Positions 25,328-36,973 of a stretch of DNA of 64,000 nt are shown one piece after another. The notes under the pieces were generated by a model. The model was not told where the DNA came from. It worked only from the letters and a program-made list of their open reading frames with translations, and searched no databases. Positions within the stretch are counted from its first letter, which is position 1. Each line of letters opens with the position of its first letter. Origin of the DNA: Lingula anatina (lineage: Eukaryota > Brachiopoda > Lingulata > Lingulida > Lingulidae); the NCBI RefSeq assembly GCF_001039355.2, contig NW_019775525.1:311502-375501 (forward strand), written 5' to 3'. A program made the translations under genes and the position numbers.

Positions 25328-27297
25328 NGCGAGAATTCTCCTCTAGTTTGCATGCCATCAAGAGAAATCGCATCCTCAAACAGTTTGCAGCTGGGAAAAT
25401 TGATCTGTGAGTATTAGAGAATAATTTGATTTATGATGGAAGTTGTAGCGGACCACGAGTAAAAACGAAGAAACATAGTTGGATATGACTGTCGTTTATT
25501 CACACAGAATGAACTGTTCCCAGCCGAATTCAACTGAACAGAACTGAATTAGAACTGAACAGAAACTGGTGAAAACTATAAAAAGAAAAAAATTAATAAC
25601 AATACAGTGAAATATCGAGATAAACTAAATATACTAAATAACTAAAATTTATGTGATCTTAAAAAAAACACAATCTTTACAAATGTGTAAGTTTACTTCA
25701 CTAATTATTTAATTTCAAACACTTACACTAAAACAATATCCGTACTCATTCTCTGCTGCCAACTGGCTGCCCAGAGATGGTCATGACAATCTGAGCTGTT
25801 ACTGTAATTTATTAATAACGTAAAAATACATGTACATGTTGTTCATGAAAATGCTACACCCATACCAACATACACTTTGATAAACACAATGCCCATAGCC
25901 TACATTACTGATTATGATTATGAAAAACTTGTAAACTTATGTTTATTACACAATATACTTCCATATAAAGTGAAATCTAAATTTCACTATATTAAATGTA
26001 TAAATTTTACACAAGCTACATGGAATATCAGACCATACCTGCACTCTGCCAGTAAGTAATAAATGACCACGCAGATCACATGCGACATCGCCTTTTATTC
26101 AGCTGACCATATGAATAATTGAACACATTTTACCTTATTGAGCAGTGTTAGCAGTTTCTCATCTAACACAATCTGAATAAACATAAGAATGTTGTGGAAA
26201 TGATTATATATATATATAATTTCTGCCGTGTTGGCAACAGAGGTAAAACATTAAAACTATTGGTTTGATGTCTTGAATAATTCTTAGAGTAGCTTACATA
26301 GATGGATGTGTGCAGATATGCACACACGCTTGCCGGGTATATGTACGCACACACGCACACAAACACACATAATATAAACACACATAAAACAAAGTATGAG
26401 TCTTTAGGACACAGAATTAACATATTTGAACCATTATTGACAGCTTGGTTTGCTCTGATGCCATGGCCAGAGGTATGGATGTGGACAATGTCCAGTATGT
26501 GCTGTCCTATGACTCTCCACCATATATAAAGACATATATCCACAGGGTAGGGAGGACTGCCAGAGCTGGGAAAGTGGGAACAGCTGTCTCCCTGTGTGAA
26601 AAGAAGGAGGTAGGTTGTAATGTAGGTGGTAAATTGATATCAATGGTTGTTCGAATATTTAATATATATATATATATATTCTCTTTTTCAAATTTTTTGG
26701 ATATTTTTCTCATATTTCTCTTCTGTTGAAATTTTGATGTTTTTCTTAATTCTATTAGCCTATATTATATTGGTCTCCTTATTTAATCTTCTCCACCTTT
26801 GATTTTGAAAATGGCCATAAAATTGTTCAGTTGTTTTAGATAAAGGCTGCCAAAAGAAGACTGCTTGTTCTGTTGAATACCTATCCATTGCAATGTAAAT
26901 ATTATTTCTCATGCTTCCTCATATTTTCAGATTTTCCATTTCAAGAAGATGATTAAAGAGGCAGGGAAGACTAGTGTGTCAGAAATGAAGCTGAGAAAGT
27001 CAGACTACAAAGCATTAGTGGAACCATACAAAAATGCATTAGCAGAACTTCAAGAAATTCTCAAAGTAAAATATAATTAGTTTTTTTCATTTTTTTTTTC
27101 AAAATTTTCACCTTGCATCCAGCTGTATTTCTGTAATAACTGTGCTCTTTGAGTGTGGGAATATTATATTGTTATCTATTTTTTATTTCTTATTTGATGT
27201 TTAGCAATGTAATAGTAAGAAATATGCTTTTTGTCTTCTTTGTTAATTTTAATAGGTTTTATTTCAATTTCAGAAAGAAAAGAAAGGAAAACGATGA
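14723..27297 (+). CDS. DDX51: DDX51: DEAD-box ATP-dependent RNA helicase
   Basis: Exons: 14723-14745, 16348-16984, 17156-17306, 17524-17663, 18114-18230, 18433-18494, 18644-18752, 19138-19250, 20039-20060, 20292-20427, 20747-20826, 21099-21214, 23866-23982, 25050-25215 (or its copy 26444-26609), 26931-27065, 27274-27297; about 715 aa (human 666). The 23-base first exon encodes MALFSVS plus a split Arg, matching the human MALF start. Visible motifs: Q-region before [13 protein letters not shown], Walker A AATGSGKT (about 301-308), [13 protein letters not shown] (416-419), SAT (465-467), ARGMDV, and HRVGRTAR (641-648). The basic, low-complexity N-terminal 200 residues are typical. Known role of the family: nucleolar release of U8 snoRNA and 28S rRNA 3' maturation. 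Odd points: a 22-base micro-exon, a 2.65 kb intron filled by a transposon-like element, and a duplicated motif V/VI exon. Confidence 0.95.
15045..15177 (+). mobile_element. tRNA-derived element (SINE or tRNA pseudogene) with short inverted ends
   Basis: In DDX51 intron 1. TAGCTCAGGTGGTAGAGC (A box) and GGTTCGATCC (B box) give a tRNA body at 15070-15141. The anticodon stem CTCGC/GCGAG is perfect but its loop CCTGTTA puts C where the invariant U33 should be. The acceptor partner GCCAGAC (15050-15056) pairs with GTCTGGC but is displaced by a 14-base duplication of GCTGGATAG. GTAGTGCC and GGCACTAC form inverted ends around the whole. These defects argue against a working tRNA. Confidence 0.65.
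15329..15970. mobile_element. Non-autonomous inverted-repeat element, about 640 bp
   Basis: In DDX51 intron 1. The left end TAGCACAAAATTC..TTAGCACT and the reverse complement of the right end (CATTACAAAATTC..TTAGCACT) match over about 30 bp. The left end also resembles the termini of the palindrome at 61062-61186, so both appear to belong to one family. No coding capacity and no clear target-site duplication. Confidence 0.5.
17850..17926. repeat. (TA)n microsatellite in DDX51 intron 4
   Basis: An uninterrupted run of about 38 AT dinucleotides in the intron between exons 17524-17663 and 18114-18230. Such runs are polymorphic and are common assembly break points; another (TA)n tract bounds the exon duplication at 25267-25327. 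Confidence 0.95.
19340..19640 (+). repeat. Degenerate tandem repeat in DDX51 intron 8
   Basis: Two diverged units share GTTA followed by AAACTTT, GGGATTGATA, ATCA..AGG and ATGTG (around 19360-19405 and 19525-19570). The unit is about 165 bp. It looks like an old dispersed repeat fragment rather than a gene; no function is visible. Confidence 0.4.
21695..23770. mobile_element. About 2.1 kb transposon-like element in DDX51 intron 12
   Basis: Related inverted ends bound this block: GTCAG..ATGGCAACTGGC near 21710-21737 and, reversed, GTCAGATGGCAACCGGC near 23728-23750. The interior is richer in CpG and TGACGTCA-like words than the rest of the intron (21750-21900, 23640-23720). This suggests a fairly recent insertion, or less likely a methylation-free regulatory island. 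A 109-codon minus-strand open frame at 23159-23488 has no recognisable domain. The intron is otherwise spliced normally from 21214 to 23866. Confidence 0.5.
23905..25266 (+). repeat. Tandem duplication unit A (DDX51 exons 13-14 with intron)
   Basis: This block starts inside exon 13 at GCGAGAATTC, runs through the intron and exon 14, and ends at a (TA)n tract. It is nearly identical to 25329-26660. Differences visible by eye: scattered substitutions, a 15-base stretch near 24777 and a 19-base stretch near 25007 that are absent from the second unit. Unit A keeps the complete exon 13 and its acceptor. Confidence 0.95.
25328..25328. other. Undetermined base (N) at the duplication junction
   Basis: The only N noticed in the window. 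It sits exactly between a long (TA)n tract and the first base of duplication unit B, which points to an assembly join rather than a read sequence. Confidence 0.98.
25329..26660 (+). repeat. Tandem duplication unit B, with truncated exon 13 and intact exon 14 copy
   Basis: The unit opens in the middle of exon 13 (copy 25329-25406, lacking the first 39 bases and the splice acceptor; its donor reads GTGAGT instead of GTAAGT). It carries a full exon 14 copy at 26444-26609 with the same acceptor, donor and encoded peptide; the visible exon change is synonymous (TCT to TCC in AVSLCEK). Exon 14 A (phase 0 end) cannot be joined to exon 14 B (needs two bases carried over), so the two would be mutually exclusive. 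Confidence 0.93.
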
Positions 27298-27425
27298 AGT
27301 TAAAAAATACACTACAGTTAGATTTGTTGTTATGCTGTAGCAGGATGAAACATTCTTATGATAACCATATGATAACTTTTCTGATAGTCTGGATTATGAA
27401 TCTGAGATTGGAAGGAAAAAGATGA

Positions 27426-27431
27426 AATAAA
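27426..27431 (+). terminator. DDX51 polyadenylation signal
   Basis: AATAAA lies 129 bp past the DDX51 stop codon. It is the nearest canonical signal. Confidence 0.55.
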
Positions 27432-28005
27432 ACAACAGTCATGACAAAGAGCTAATTAAATTTGTAATGATCGCTTTACATAGATTTAAAAACTGCTTAG
27501 TAAAGTACATGTAGACAAAGTTGAATGGCAATGCACCTAACCAAACTAATACAACTATATGGCAAAGATTTGTCATGGATCCTTTCACATGAGTAATAAG
27601 TTCACTGATTAGTCCACACGGGCTAAATCCCTCAAGTCTATTTTAAACTTTGTTAAATCATTCAAATTAAGTTTTGTGTGAAAATGAATAAAAGATATAG
27701 TATTTTTCATAACTGTTATATGATGCATAGTTTTAAAATAAATGACTGTCATCAGCATTGGGTTTGATCACAATTGATTCAAAGTGAAAAACACAGTGGA
27801 AATCTCAATCTTTGGTTTTTGTTGTGTGCAGATTTTTCCATTTGGTAGGTATATTTTCCATCAATTTGATATTAATCTAGATTGAAGACTGATGCTTTTT
27901 ATCACCGTTCAGATTAAGTATTTGTGTCATTTTTTGTTTCTACTTTATTGGATTGTAATATTGTTCAGAAAACATTAAGTAGAAATTTTCAATTTTTTTT
28001 CAAAG

Positions 28006-28092
28006 TTTGTAGTAATTCATACTTGGAAGCGAAATGTAGACTTGGATGCCAGCCTTTGTAATGCAGCATTATCTGGAGGAGTGCCGGAAATG
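28006..28092 (+). other. Isolated exon-like segment (29 codons)
   Basis: A pyrimidine-rich tract ending TTTTCAAAG precedes an 87-base open stretch that ends in a good donor (ATG/GTAAGT). In the phase-0 frame it reads WKRNVDLDASLCNAALSGG and similar, with no stop. No neighbouring exon was found that would join it, and I do not recognise the peptide. It could be an exon of an unseen gene, an alternative 3' exon of DDX51, or chance. Confidence 0.25.
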
Positions 28093-28604
28093 GTAAGTCT
28101 GTTATTTCCTGCTTTCACTTGGATATTTTGAGATGAGTAAAAAAAATTAAAGATATGTTTGAAAGCTGTTCTTGCTTACTAACTACTGATATCTAAAACA
28201 ATTCAGCTTTCCACTAAGGATTGGGAATTTCTCTGTACAAAAACAATATATGGCATTTCTTGTCAATTTTTTGATGACTAACATTTTACTTCTTTTAAAA
28301 AGTTGAGATAAATTACATTTTAAGTGCATCTATGAAGATCAACTACGAGAGTCCCCAAAACTTTGGGCTTGGGTGCCTTCTTCTGGGACCAAAATAAGAA
28401 TAATAAACTACTAGGATATGTGACGTAGGCTATATGTAAAAGGCATGCGGAGTTGAAAGTGCATCATAAAGGTTAACATCAGGAAGATTATGTAACAAGA
28501 AGAAAAAAACTCATGGTTGATCTTTATAGATGTGTTTTCAATGTAATTTATTTATTTCTTATACAAGATAACTTGAATCCCTTCTTTTAAAGTTTGCAAT
28601 AGAT

Positions 28605-28885
28605 TTAGACTTGGTTCCCATGCCTAGATCGATCCATCTAGATCGGTTTAACTCCCTGGGGAGTCTCACTAAATTACTATCAACTAACCGGCTTTAATAT
28701 CTGCCACGCCTACCGAATCAGCTAGGGGGTAAAGATAATTACCCCCTAAAAGCTTCACTGTGACAGACATTTTAGCTGGTTAAACCAAGGACGTATATTG
28801 AATATACGTCCTTGGTTAAACTGATAGCAATTTAGTGAGATTCCCTAGGGAGATAGATTGATCCAAATATCTGTGGGAAAGGTTC
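28605..28885. mobile_element. MITE-like element, copy 2, with internal palindrome
   Basis: Same family as 765-987: shared words TAGATCGAT, AACTCCCTGGGG, CACTAAATT on the left and ATCTAGTGAGA/TTTAGTGAGA, GGGGATAGATTGATC / GGGAGATAGATTGATC on the right. The centre contains a perfect hairpin (AACCAAGGACGTATAT, 28783-28798, loop TGA, inverse 28802-28817) that copy 1 lacks. Confidence 0.7.
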
Positions 28886-29234
28886 CTTAAATAACTTTAA
28901 CGTTTTAAGATACCTTTTATTTTATGGTTACATTTAATATTTACAAGATGACCTTCAAGGGGCTCTGTCTCTATGTGACTAAAGTGAAGTAAACAACTCT
29001 GGTTAATATTCAAAGTGGTTTTCTTGTGGTATGCTGCCATGTTAAGATATGGAATCATCTTTATGTTTCTATTTAAGATAAAAATTTGTATAATATCTGA
29101 TATGTAGAATGGAATAAAGTTAAGAGTGGGCTGATCAGTGTAGAAGAGGAATCAAGTAAAAAAGATTGATGATTGATGCAGGGGCACTGTTATTTTGTAT
29201 GTTTGTTGTAGAGTGAAAATCAATACATCAATTT

Positions 29235-29319
29235 TGGTAGGTACATAAAGCTTTCATGTTAAAGGGTTCATTTTTTCAGAAAAAGACACCCCCTTTGAAA
29301 TTGCTGGCTACAGGCCTGA
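29235..29319. mobile_element. Truncated relative of the 9875-10033 MITE
   Basis: Only the right half is present: TAGGTACAT, a T-rich stretch ending TTTTTCAGAAAAAGA, a C tract, then GAAATTGCTGGCTAC.GGCCTG, matching the 3' half of the element at 9875-10033. The left terminus is missing. Confidence 0.65.
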
Positions 29320-31008
29320 TGATACTTTCATTAAAGTTAATGCTGACTCTGGGTCTTGCTTGTTTTATTAGATACACATTTATTCTCTGTGATTTTTGTT
29401 AGCATGAACATACAATATGTAATACATATTGATCAAGCACTGTTACACAGTAGCTGTATTTCCAGGCAAAAGAGAAAGTGCTTGTTCATCCTTATGGTCA
29501 GTCTATATCTAAATCACTGCAGCTGACTCTGTGAAACTTGTTGTTAACTAGTGACCTTTAGAGCTCTGAGGGTGTATTCTCGATCCTCTCTCTCTCTGTC
29601 AATTTTTTATTTGCAAAATGCACTCTATCATTCTCTCACTTTTAGGTAAATATTATTGAAATCATTCAAATTTGATGAATTAGAGTTGAATTAATTTCTC
29701 CTGGCTAAGACACTGCTTGCACAGGAGGCTATTGCTTTTATTGTGATAAATATTATAGTGTTGCTCATTCGATGCTAAGCGCTTAGGTAGGAAAGTCACA
29801 TCTAAATTTTAATAAATTATATATGTAATAGAAATGGGTCTTATGTGTATTTATTTTTCTTTTCATGTAATGGGTGTTTTCTCCTGTACGTTGAGGGCGT
29901 ATTGGGCAAAATGGATGTGGTCATATTTTTGAAACAAGCATGTTAAGTAATTAAAATTAGCAGATGAAGAGTAACATACATTATTGCTTCTTCAATGCAG
30001 ACTTTATGATTTATGTCTTGTTTTTGAACAAGTATGGGAACCCGCAAGATGCTTTTTGGTGAGTCAGGCAGGATTTTCCTAGACAAGGGTGCTCTAGTGC
30101 AAGACAAGGAATGGGCAAGACGACTTTGTTGAAAATCCCTGTGAGAAAGTCCTTTCAGATAAGGGTGCCCTTATTGGGCTAATGTGGATAAGATATTCCA
30201 ATAATAACTGTTACGGATGTCAGATAATTGAAATTTTTTTATGTAATGTATGTCATATGTATCGTCTTTATTCCAGTTTTTTTAATAAACGTGTGCAGAT
30301 AGCGTCAGCATTTCTACTTAAATAAAGTTTTTGTGTTATAATACTAATTGCAGTGTCATTGATTATGTTGGAGAAGATATTTTTAAGAGTAGCAAACTGA
30401 TATAGATTTTGATTCAGTAACTGTCTGGACACATATTTGCTTTTAGTTTTACAGTGATTGCTCTTTCAATGATTTCACTGGACAATTACTAGTACAACCC
30501 TACCACTAGTACTGGAAATCACTTTATATCATTAATTATTTACTACCAATTTTGTCTGCTGTTGCAATGCCAAACAATGCTCCAGTATATCAAATGGTGT
30601 ACATGTCTTGTAATATTGGGTCTTCTCTCTTGAGCAATTTGTGATAGTGATGGTGGTATTTTTTCAAAATATATCCTACAGTAGTGTTCTTGGTCAGCTC
30701 CCAGGAAAAATGTTAAAACATCAAATAAGAATTCTACAATCAGTTATTATCTTTGATACTTAATAAGCACACAATGATATAATTACATCGGCTTTAAATG
30801 GAAATATGTTGAGTATGATAAACTTAATATCATAATATATGTAATCTCTGTCAGTGATTTAATAAAATTTACCAAGATCCTCTCCCTCTTTGCTGTTGAA
30901 AGGCTAATGGTGCTTTGTATTTTATCATCTGCTTTTTCACTCCATCTGAAGCCATCCTGTATAATAATGTCTAACATAGCAAAATATATGAAAATAATTA
31001 AGCACATA

Positions 31009-31054
31009 GTCTTGGACATAATAACAAATAATAATTCGTTATTATGTCCAAGAC
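31009..31054. repeat. Perfect 17-bp inverted repeat
   Basis: GTCTTGGACATAATAAC and its exact reverse complement are separated by 12 bases. No coding or known regulatory context; probably a small foldback or the remnant of a MITE. Confidence 0.85.
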
Positions 31055-34000
31055 ATTGTATATGTGTGGTATATAAGAAAAACATTAGTGCTAATGAACA
31101 TATAATGAAGGAAACTTCAAGAGAAAAATTAACCAATAAAATATTACATACATCAAATTTGAAAAAAAAAAAGATTAGATACAAAGACTGCTGTTGTGTT
31201 GCTACCTGTGGTCTTTATGTTTATATATAGCATTGGCCTTTGGAGACGAGGTTAATTTTGAGAAAGTCAGCATGTTGCTAATTCTTGACAGAAAAACATC
31301 TTTGTACAAGAAAGGTCACACAAATTGTTATATTTGCATGCCACCAGTAGTCTGTTCACGTGGACAAACAGTGATGAGCTGTGCGTTTGATTGAAAATAC
31401 CAGTGGAACATATCATGATATCTGAGAATCAAGCACATTTACTGGGGGTACCCAGGTGCATTTAATCCCTAATATTTTTCTTACATTGTTTTGTTTTGAA
31501 GGAAGCTCAGTATATTTCAGACATTTTACTGAATTATATGCATTGTAATTCATTTTTTGTGACCATGAATGCTGTACTAAAATATTTTTGCCTTAGTTTT
31601 TTAAAGTTGACATTAACTTCTTGTGTGTTGGCCTCAGTTTTGAACTTGTAGTTTGAAGTATATTATACTGTAATGTCAACAAATCATATCTGTTTGTAAC
31701 CTGCACCTCCCCTCCCCCCGAATGGTTCCATGTTCATGCATCTGAATTTATAATTTGTGAATTAATAGAAAAAAGTGATTTGCCAGTTAACTAGATTAAT
31801 TTTGCCCAAACAGCTGGAAGCTAACTTTTAAAGCACCCCCCCCCCCACCTTGTATATTACATGTTATAATCTTTCATAGAATATGGGACATGTATCACAT
31901 CAAGTATTCCTGATTCTCGAGCAGGTGCTTTTGATGCATGAGATATACTGCCAGACATTTTGTTAAAATAGACCCTGAAACCATAAAACCTCTCAGAATA
32001 ACTCTGTCCAAATCTAGTCTGTACACAACATTGATTGTTTTTGTCCTTTATTTGGACAACTGCCATCAAATTCCAATATATTTTTCCAATAATTGGAAAG
32101 AACATTCAGTTTAATAAACTGACTCCCTATAGGGGAATAGTCATAATGAGATGGCCAGTGAGTGTGGGTCATACATGTAACACAATTTTTGAAGCAAATT
32201 TGGTGTGAACAAAGACTGTCAAAGGGCCTTTATGTAATTTAGGTATTTGACTTTGATCACTGATGTATAAAAAGGAGGACTGTGATAAAATTTATTAGCC
32301 TGTATCCCTCTTTTAGCTTTTTTTTTTTTTTTTTGTGGGGGGGGGGGTGTTTTCATTTCAACATGATCACCATTTATTTGGGTATTCATTGTTTTTGCTT
32401 TTTTTTCCTTTTTTAAGACACTATGTGTAGTTCATTACCATTAAAGCGCCATCTATTCTGTAAGAATAGACCCATAGTTTTACAGAAGTATGGTTTCAGG
32501 TTTCCAGGAAGAGAAATGACGTAAACAACCACAGTCATAAAAGATGAGGTGTTTGCTGTCTGCAGTGGAATTTTCATTAACACTTGTGACAGGTGCTCCT
32601 TGCAGTAATTGAACATTTACAACTAATGAGTTCCTGGAAATTTTCCATTGTCGGTATTTATCATTTCTCAGTGTATTCTTTTAACTTCCTATTTGCATCA
32701 GTGTCTAAAATTTCATTCAGTTGTGAGCATTTATAGTTCTGTAGCTCTTTATTTCAGAGATAGCAATAAAGAGATTTATGCTGCCTTATGGACCCTGAAA
32801 CCATCAGTTAGATATCATTTAGTCACTTTGAGATAAGAAAAAAAAGGTTAACCCTTCTGCAAACCACCTGAATTTAACACGCCTACATACTCTCCATAAA
32901 AAACAGATATTGAAATCTGCTGATCTGCTTATTTTTTATAAGTTGCCTTCTGTTAAAGAGATTAAGTAAAAAAAGTTGCTGATGAAAGAGATACAAACGA
33001 TGTGATTAGTTAAATACAAGTTGAATGAAATGAAAAACCCTATTTCTGGGAGTTTGAGGATTTGCCTTTGGGTCCTGATAGTGATGTTGGCTCTGGATGA
33101 TCTGATCATATTGAGGTGATGTGTGTTGTTCTTTTGATTTATTTATTATAAAAATAAAGTTTTAAAGACTCTATCAGACTGGAATGTGCTTCATTTGCCT
33201 AAAAGCAACAACATGGTAATCAGCTTATTAGAATGAAACAGTTTTTAAGAATCAAAAATGGTTTGTATGATTTTAACATTTTTATTGTGGGCTTCAGCTT
33301 TATATAATTGAACATGATTTTTTATCAATAGAATGTAGTCTTCTTGTTATGAGAAAAGCTTTCTACAAACCTAGTATATAAGGCTACTTTACAGTATCAT
33401 GTTCAGAAAAATTTTATATGGATTAGTCAAATATATGTAGATAGTTTAACTTACAGAAAATATAGTAAAAAGATAAGCAATTATTAGCCACATGATCATT
33501 TTTTTTTTTTTACATAAACAGAAGGAAATACTTTGGGTATATTACAGATGCACTGTACTTATAACAGAAATAGTCTCGTGAATACCAACAGATTGAGCCA
33601 CTGAGGTACAAAAAAAAAAAATTCCTTGTACCTTTGTCTACGAGGGAGACACAATGTAAGAACACCTAACACAATGGGGTTTGCATTGTGCCTAATTTTT
33701 ATGATCAGTGCCTCCAGCCCACTTACAGAAGTATGCTGGTACCAACAGTTTTTTCTGATTATTCTTGCCATTGAACTTGCTTTACAATCAGTCAGCCACC
33801 ATTACCCTCAGAGCCATCATTATGAAAAACCATAAAACAGTTGTGAAACCTCCGTCGCATAATTTTTCAGAAAAAATCCCTGGCATTATGTCTGTCTATA
33901 AAGCTTGTTGTAATGTATAGAAAGAAAGGTTAACTATGAGTCTTCCCTTTAAATCTGCTTACCCTGTTTCTTATTAAAACAGTGTTTACTATAGAAATTT

Positions 34001-36926
34001 GTGATTTTCATCAATCAGGTTTGTGTTTTGCATTTACTTACTCAGAGAAATTTATTCTTAAAAGATGGATTTGCACCTCTTTTTAGAAATGCACATGTAG
34101 GTCAAATTGTAGTGCTACAATTCTGTTTGTTATGTAACAGTGAGATGTTTATTGTATTCACAATCAGAAGTATCTATAGCTGCTTATCAATTTGACACAA
34201 ATAAAATATTGACTTTTGATAAGATGTCTGTATGTGCAAATGACAAACTGATATGTGGAAATAAGCTTTATAAATTAGGTTCAAGTTTAACTGCTGGTAG
34301 TCAAATTTATTTTTGGAAGTTTAGCATCATGGGGATTTTATGATAAAGACCAGTATTTTTATTCATATGGTTTAATTTTTTTTTTTTTTTTTTTTTGTAA
34401 AAAAGAATCACTTAAAATAGGAGGCCACACACTGAATCTCTCAATTTAAAGGCAAACTAAATTGGTTTTAAAAACTGAGTCAAAAAATTTATACATGTAT
34501 TCATATCTCTAAATGTTACACTATAAGTAATGTACAGTTGATACCTTTGAGGTTTAAATATAAAAAACGATCAAAAGCCATTTAAGCAGATCAATTTTGC
34601 CTCTAATTTGTTTACCTTAAACACTGTAACTGAACTTTCATTGCTCAGTAGGAGTATAAATGTTTAAGTGACTAATTTTTGTAAGAGAAGGGTGTTACCA
34701 TAGTTATTCATAGGCATACGATGATCCTCCCCCAAGTATGTGCCCACCATCGGAAAAAAAATTTGAGGGAGTGGTTCATGACAGTATTGTTCACATGTGA
34801 AATACATTAAAAGGAAGAAGTGGGCTAAATTCATGAATAAGGTTATCAGCAGTGCAAGTCTTTTATGTTGTCGTCATAATCTCTATTGAGTTGCATCAGT
34901 GCAAATTCATGTCATGCAATACTGATTTGCTTTATCTGATGTTCCATAACCCCTGTTCTGTTTAGTCTGCTTCTCTTTGTACCATGTACAGTCTGTCTAC
35001 ATGTTACAGGTGTCAGACTATACAGGTGTAGAGTGCATTTACTTTGATACAGTTTATTGTTGACCTTTAACCAAAAACTAACTCTTCAATAGCATGTATG
35101 AGCATGAAACTTATTGCTTGCTTTAGATGTTTTGCAAAATTTAGGTTATGCCTTGCTATTTGTATTAAAATATGAGAAAGATAACAATTATTAGAAAAAA
35201 TTTCATACCTTTACCTTTAAGTTACTTTATCTCTGTTTATCTTTATTTTTAATATTTTATTATTTATATAATTTTTTTAAATTTTTTGCCTTAGTTTTGA
35301 ACTGTACGCAGCATAAGATTTATGCAATTAAATTGTTTTGCCTTTGAAAATATGTGCATTATATCATAAAGCTAGGTTATTGTATTCATGTTTATGTCCC
35401 TGATGTTGAGGCAATATTTTTCCAGACAAACCACTGACCTATTTTTTCCCCAATTTTCTTTAGTTTATCAACAGAGGACACATTGTAGTACTCCATGCTT
35501 CCGGAAGGACCAAAGGGTGTACTTCAGGTTTACCATGTCAAACAAACTAAAACAAATTAAATGTCTGGTGTATGAGGTACTAGTGTGACGACTAGCAAAG
35601 TAGCAATGTGTAAAGAAATGTGTGTTGCTAAGATGTAAAGTGATGCCATGTTTTTGGGTAAAAATATGTCTAACATGGGTACCTGGTTATTGACATTTAC
35701 AGTGTTTGCAAGTTCATCCCCAAAATACTTGATATTTAGCTTGTTTGCTACACTTCATAAGCACTGGTGCAAGTACTAACCCAATTTCCAGCTTGGGTAA
35801 TATTCTAGTTCAGCATTACTGTAGGGCAGGTCTCCTTCCCAGATCTACTTTAATACATGTAGACATTCAACAATTCTTGCAGACATTACAGATGAAATTA
35901 CCTGTAGTTTATGGATAAAGCATTAGTTGGAAAGTATGTTGTTAAAACTGTTGTTTAAAAAGTTGTATAGCATGTATATTGAAAAAGGAACATCTTTAGA
36001 ATATGTAAAAAGAATTTTATTAATCACATTTTTATTGAAACATTCCGTTAATTTCACAGAAAATTCTACGACCTTTTAATTCTATTTTAGAAGCCTTTCA
36101 TGGAGTAAAATCCACATCAGCTCACTTTTTCATTATCTATCTGTGAAGATATATATTTTATTTCAGTTAAGTCAAGGATGATATAGAATTATATAATCTT
36201 GGTTTAGTGAACTTGTAAATGTTTTTAACAATAAACTTAACCTTTTTCTCGGCATGATGTAAGAGTTGGCTGTTGGTAAGTTTTAGTTCAATTTTGGAGA
36301 TGTAATGGGCTGTGGACTAGATGTCAATCAGTGAGCACTGTAAATTTTCAACAAATTTTATGGTGTTTACCTGTGAAATGACACATCCAGGGCATACCTT
36401 ATATTTCTTGACTGAAATGTACTGAAGGGTTAATAGCCTTTAGACTCTTATGTGCAATTTATGGGCAATTTAAATTGAATATGTTAGCCTTTGATTCTTC
36501 TTATGGTGCACTTTCCATTTCTTATACAAAAATTTTTAGTTTCCTTATTATTTGAATTATCAGTTTTCCATTTAATTTTCAAGTCAGCCTATTTCAAATC
36601 TGCTCCTTATTCAGACAGGTACATGATTGAAAATATGTTAATCATTGTTAATGCCCTGCGCAACTTAAGTAAATGGAGACATTGTTTTCAGCATCAAGCT
36701 TAATTACATTCTCCATAAAAAAATAGATGTTTCAGGTGAAGGTTAAGGTGTAACCTCAAAACTAAGTCAATACATACAGTTTATTGCCAGCCTGGTGCCT
36801 GGTCATGTAGGTAAACACTTACTTTCTCCTAACAGATGGTATTATGTCATAGCTTACCTGATGATGCACAAACAACAAATGAAAATCCTTGACTTAAGAT
36901 TAAGTGAGACAGCTAAGAGATGAGTT

Positions 36927-36973
36927 ACTGAATTTTTAATACAAGCACAAACTGAATTTTTAATACAAGCACA
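36927..36973 (+). repeat. 24-bp tandem duplication
   Basis: The unit beginning ACTGAATTTTTAATACAAGC is present twice in direct succession in the gene-free region. Confidence 0.85.

Noticed and set aside
25050-26609. Both copies of DDX51 exon 14 used in one mRNA
   Set aside because: Exon 14 A ends in phase 0 while exon 14 B needs two carried-over bases, so joining them breaks the frame; it would also repeat motifs V and VI.
30783-31230. Overlapping open frames of 107-133 codons on both strands
   Set aside because: AT-rich, mutually overlapping, no domain, and they span a perfect hairpin; typical chance frames.
33559-33835. Open frames on both strands near 33.6-33.8 kb
   Set aside because: They overlap each other, contain homopolymer-derived residues and show no domain or splice context.
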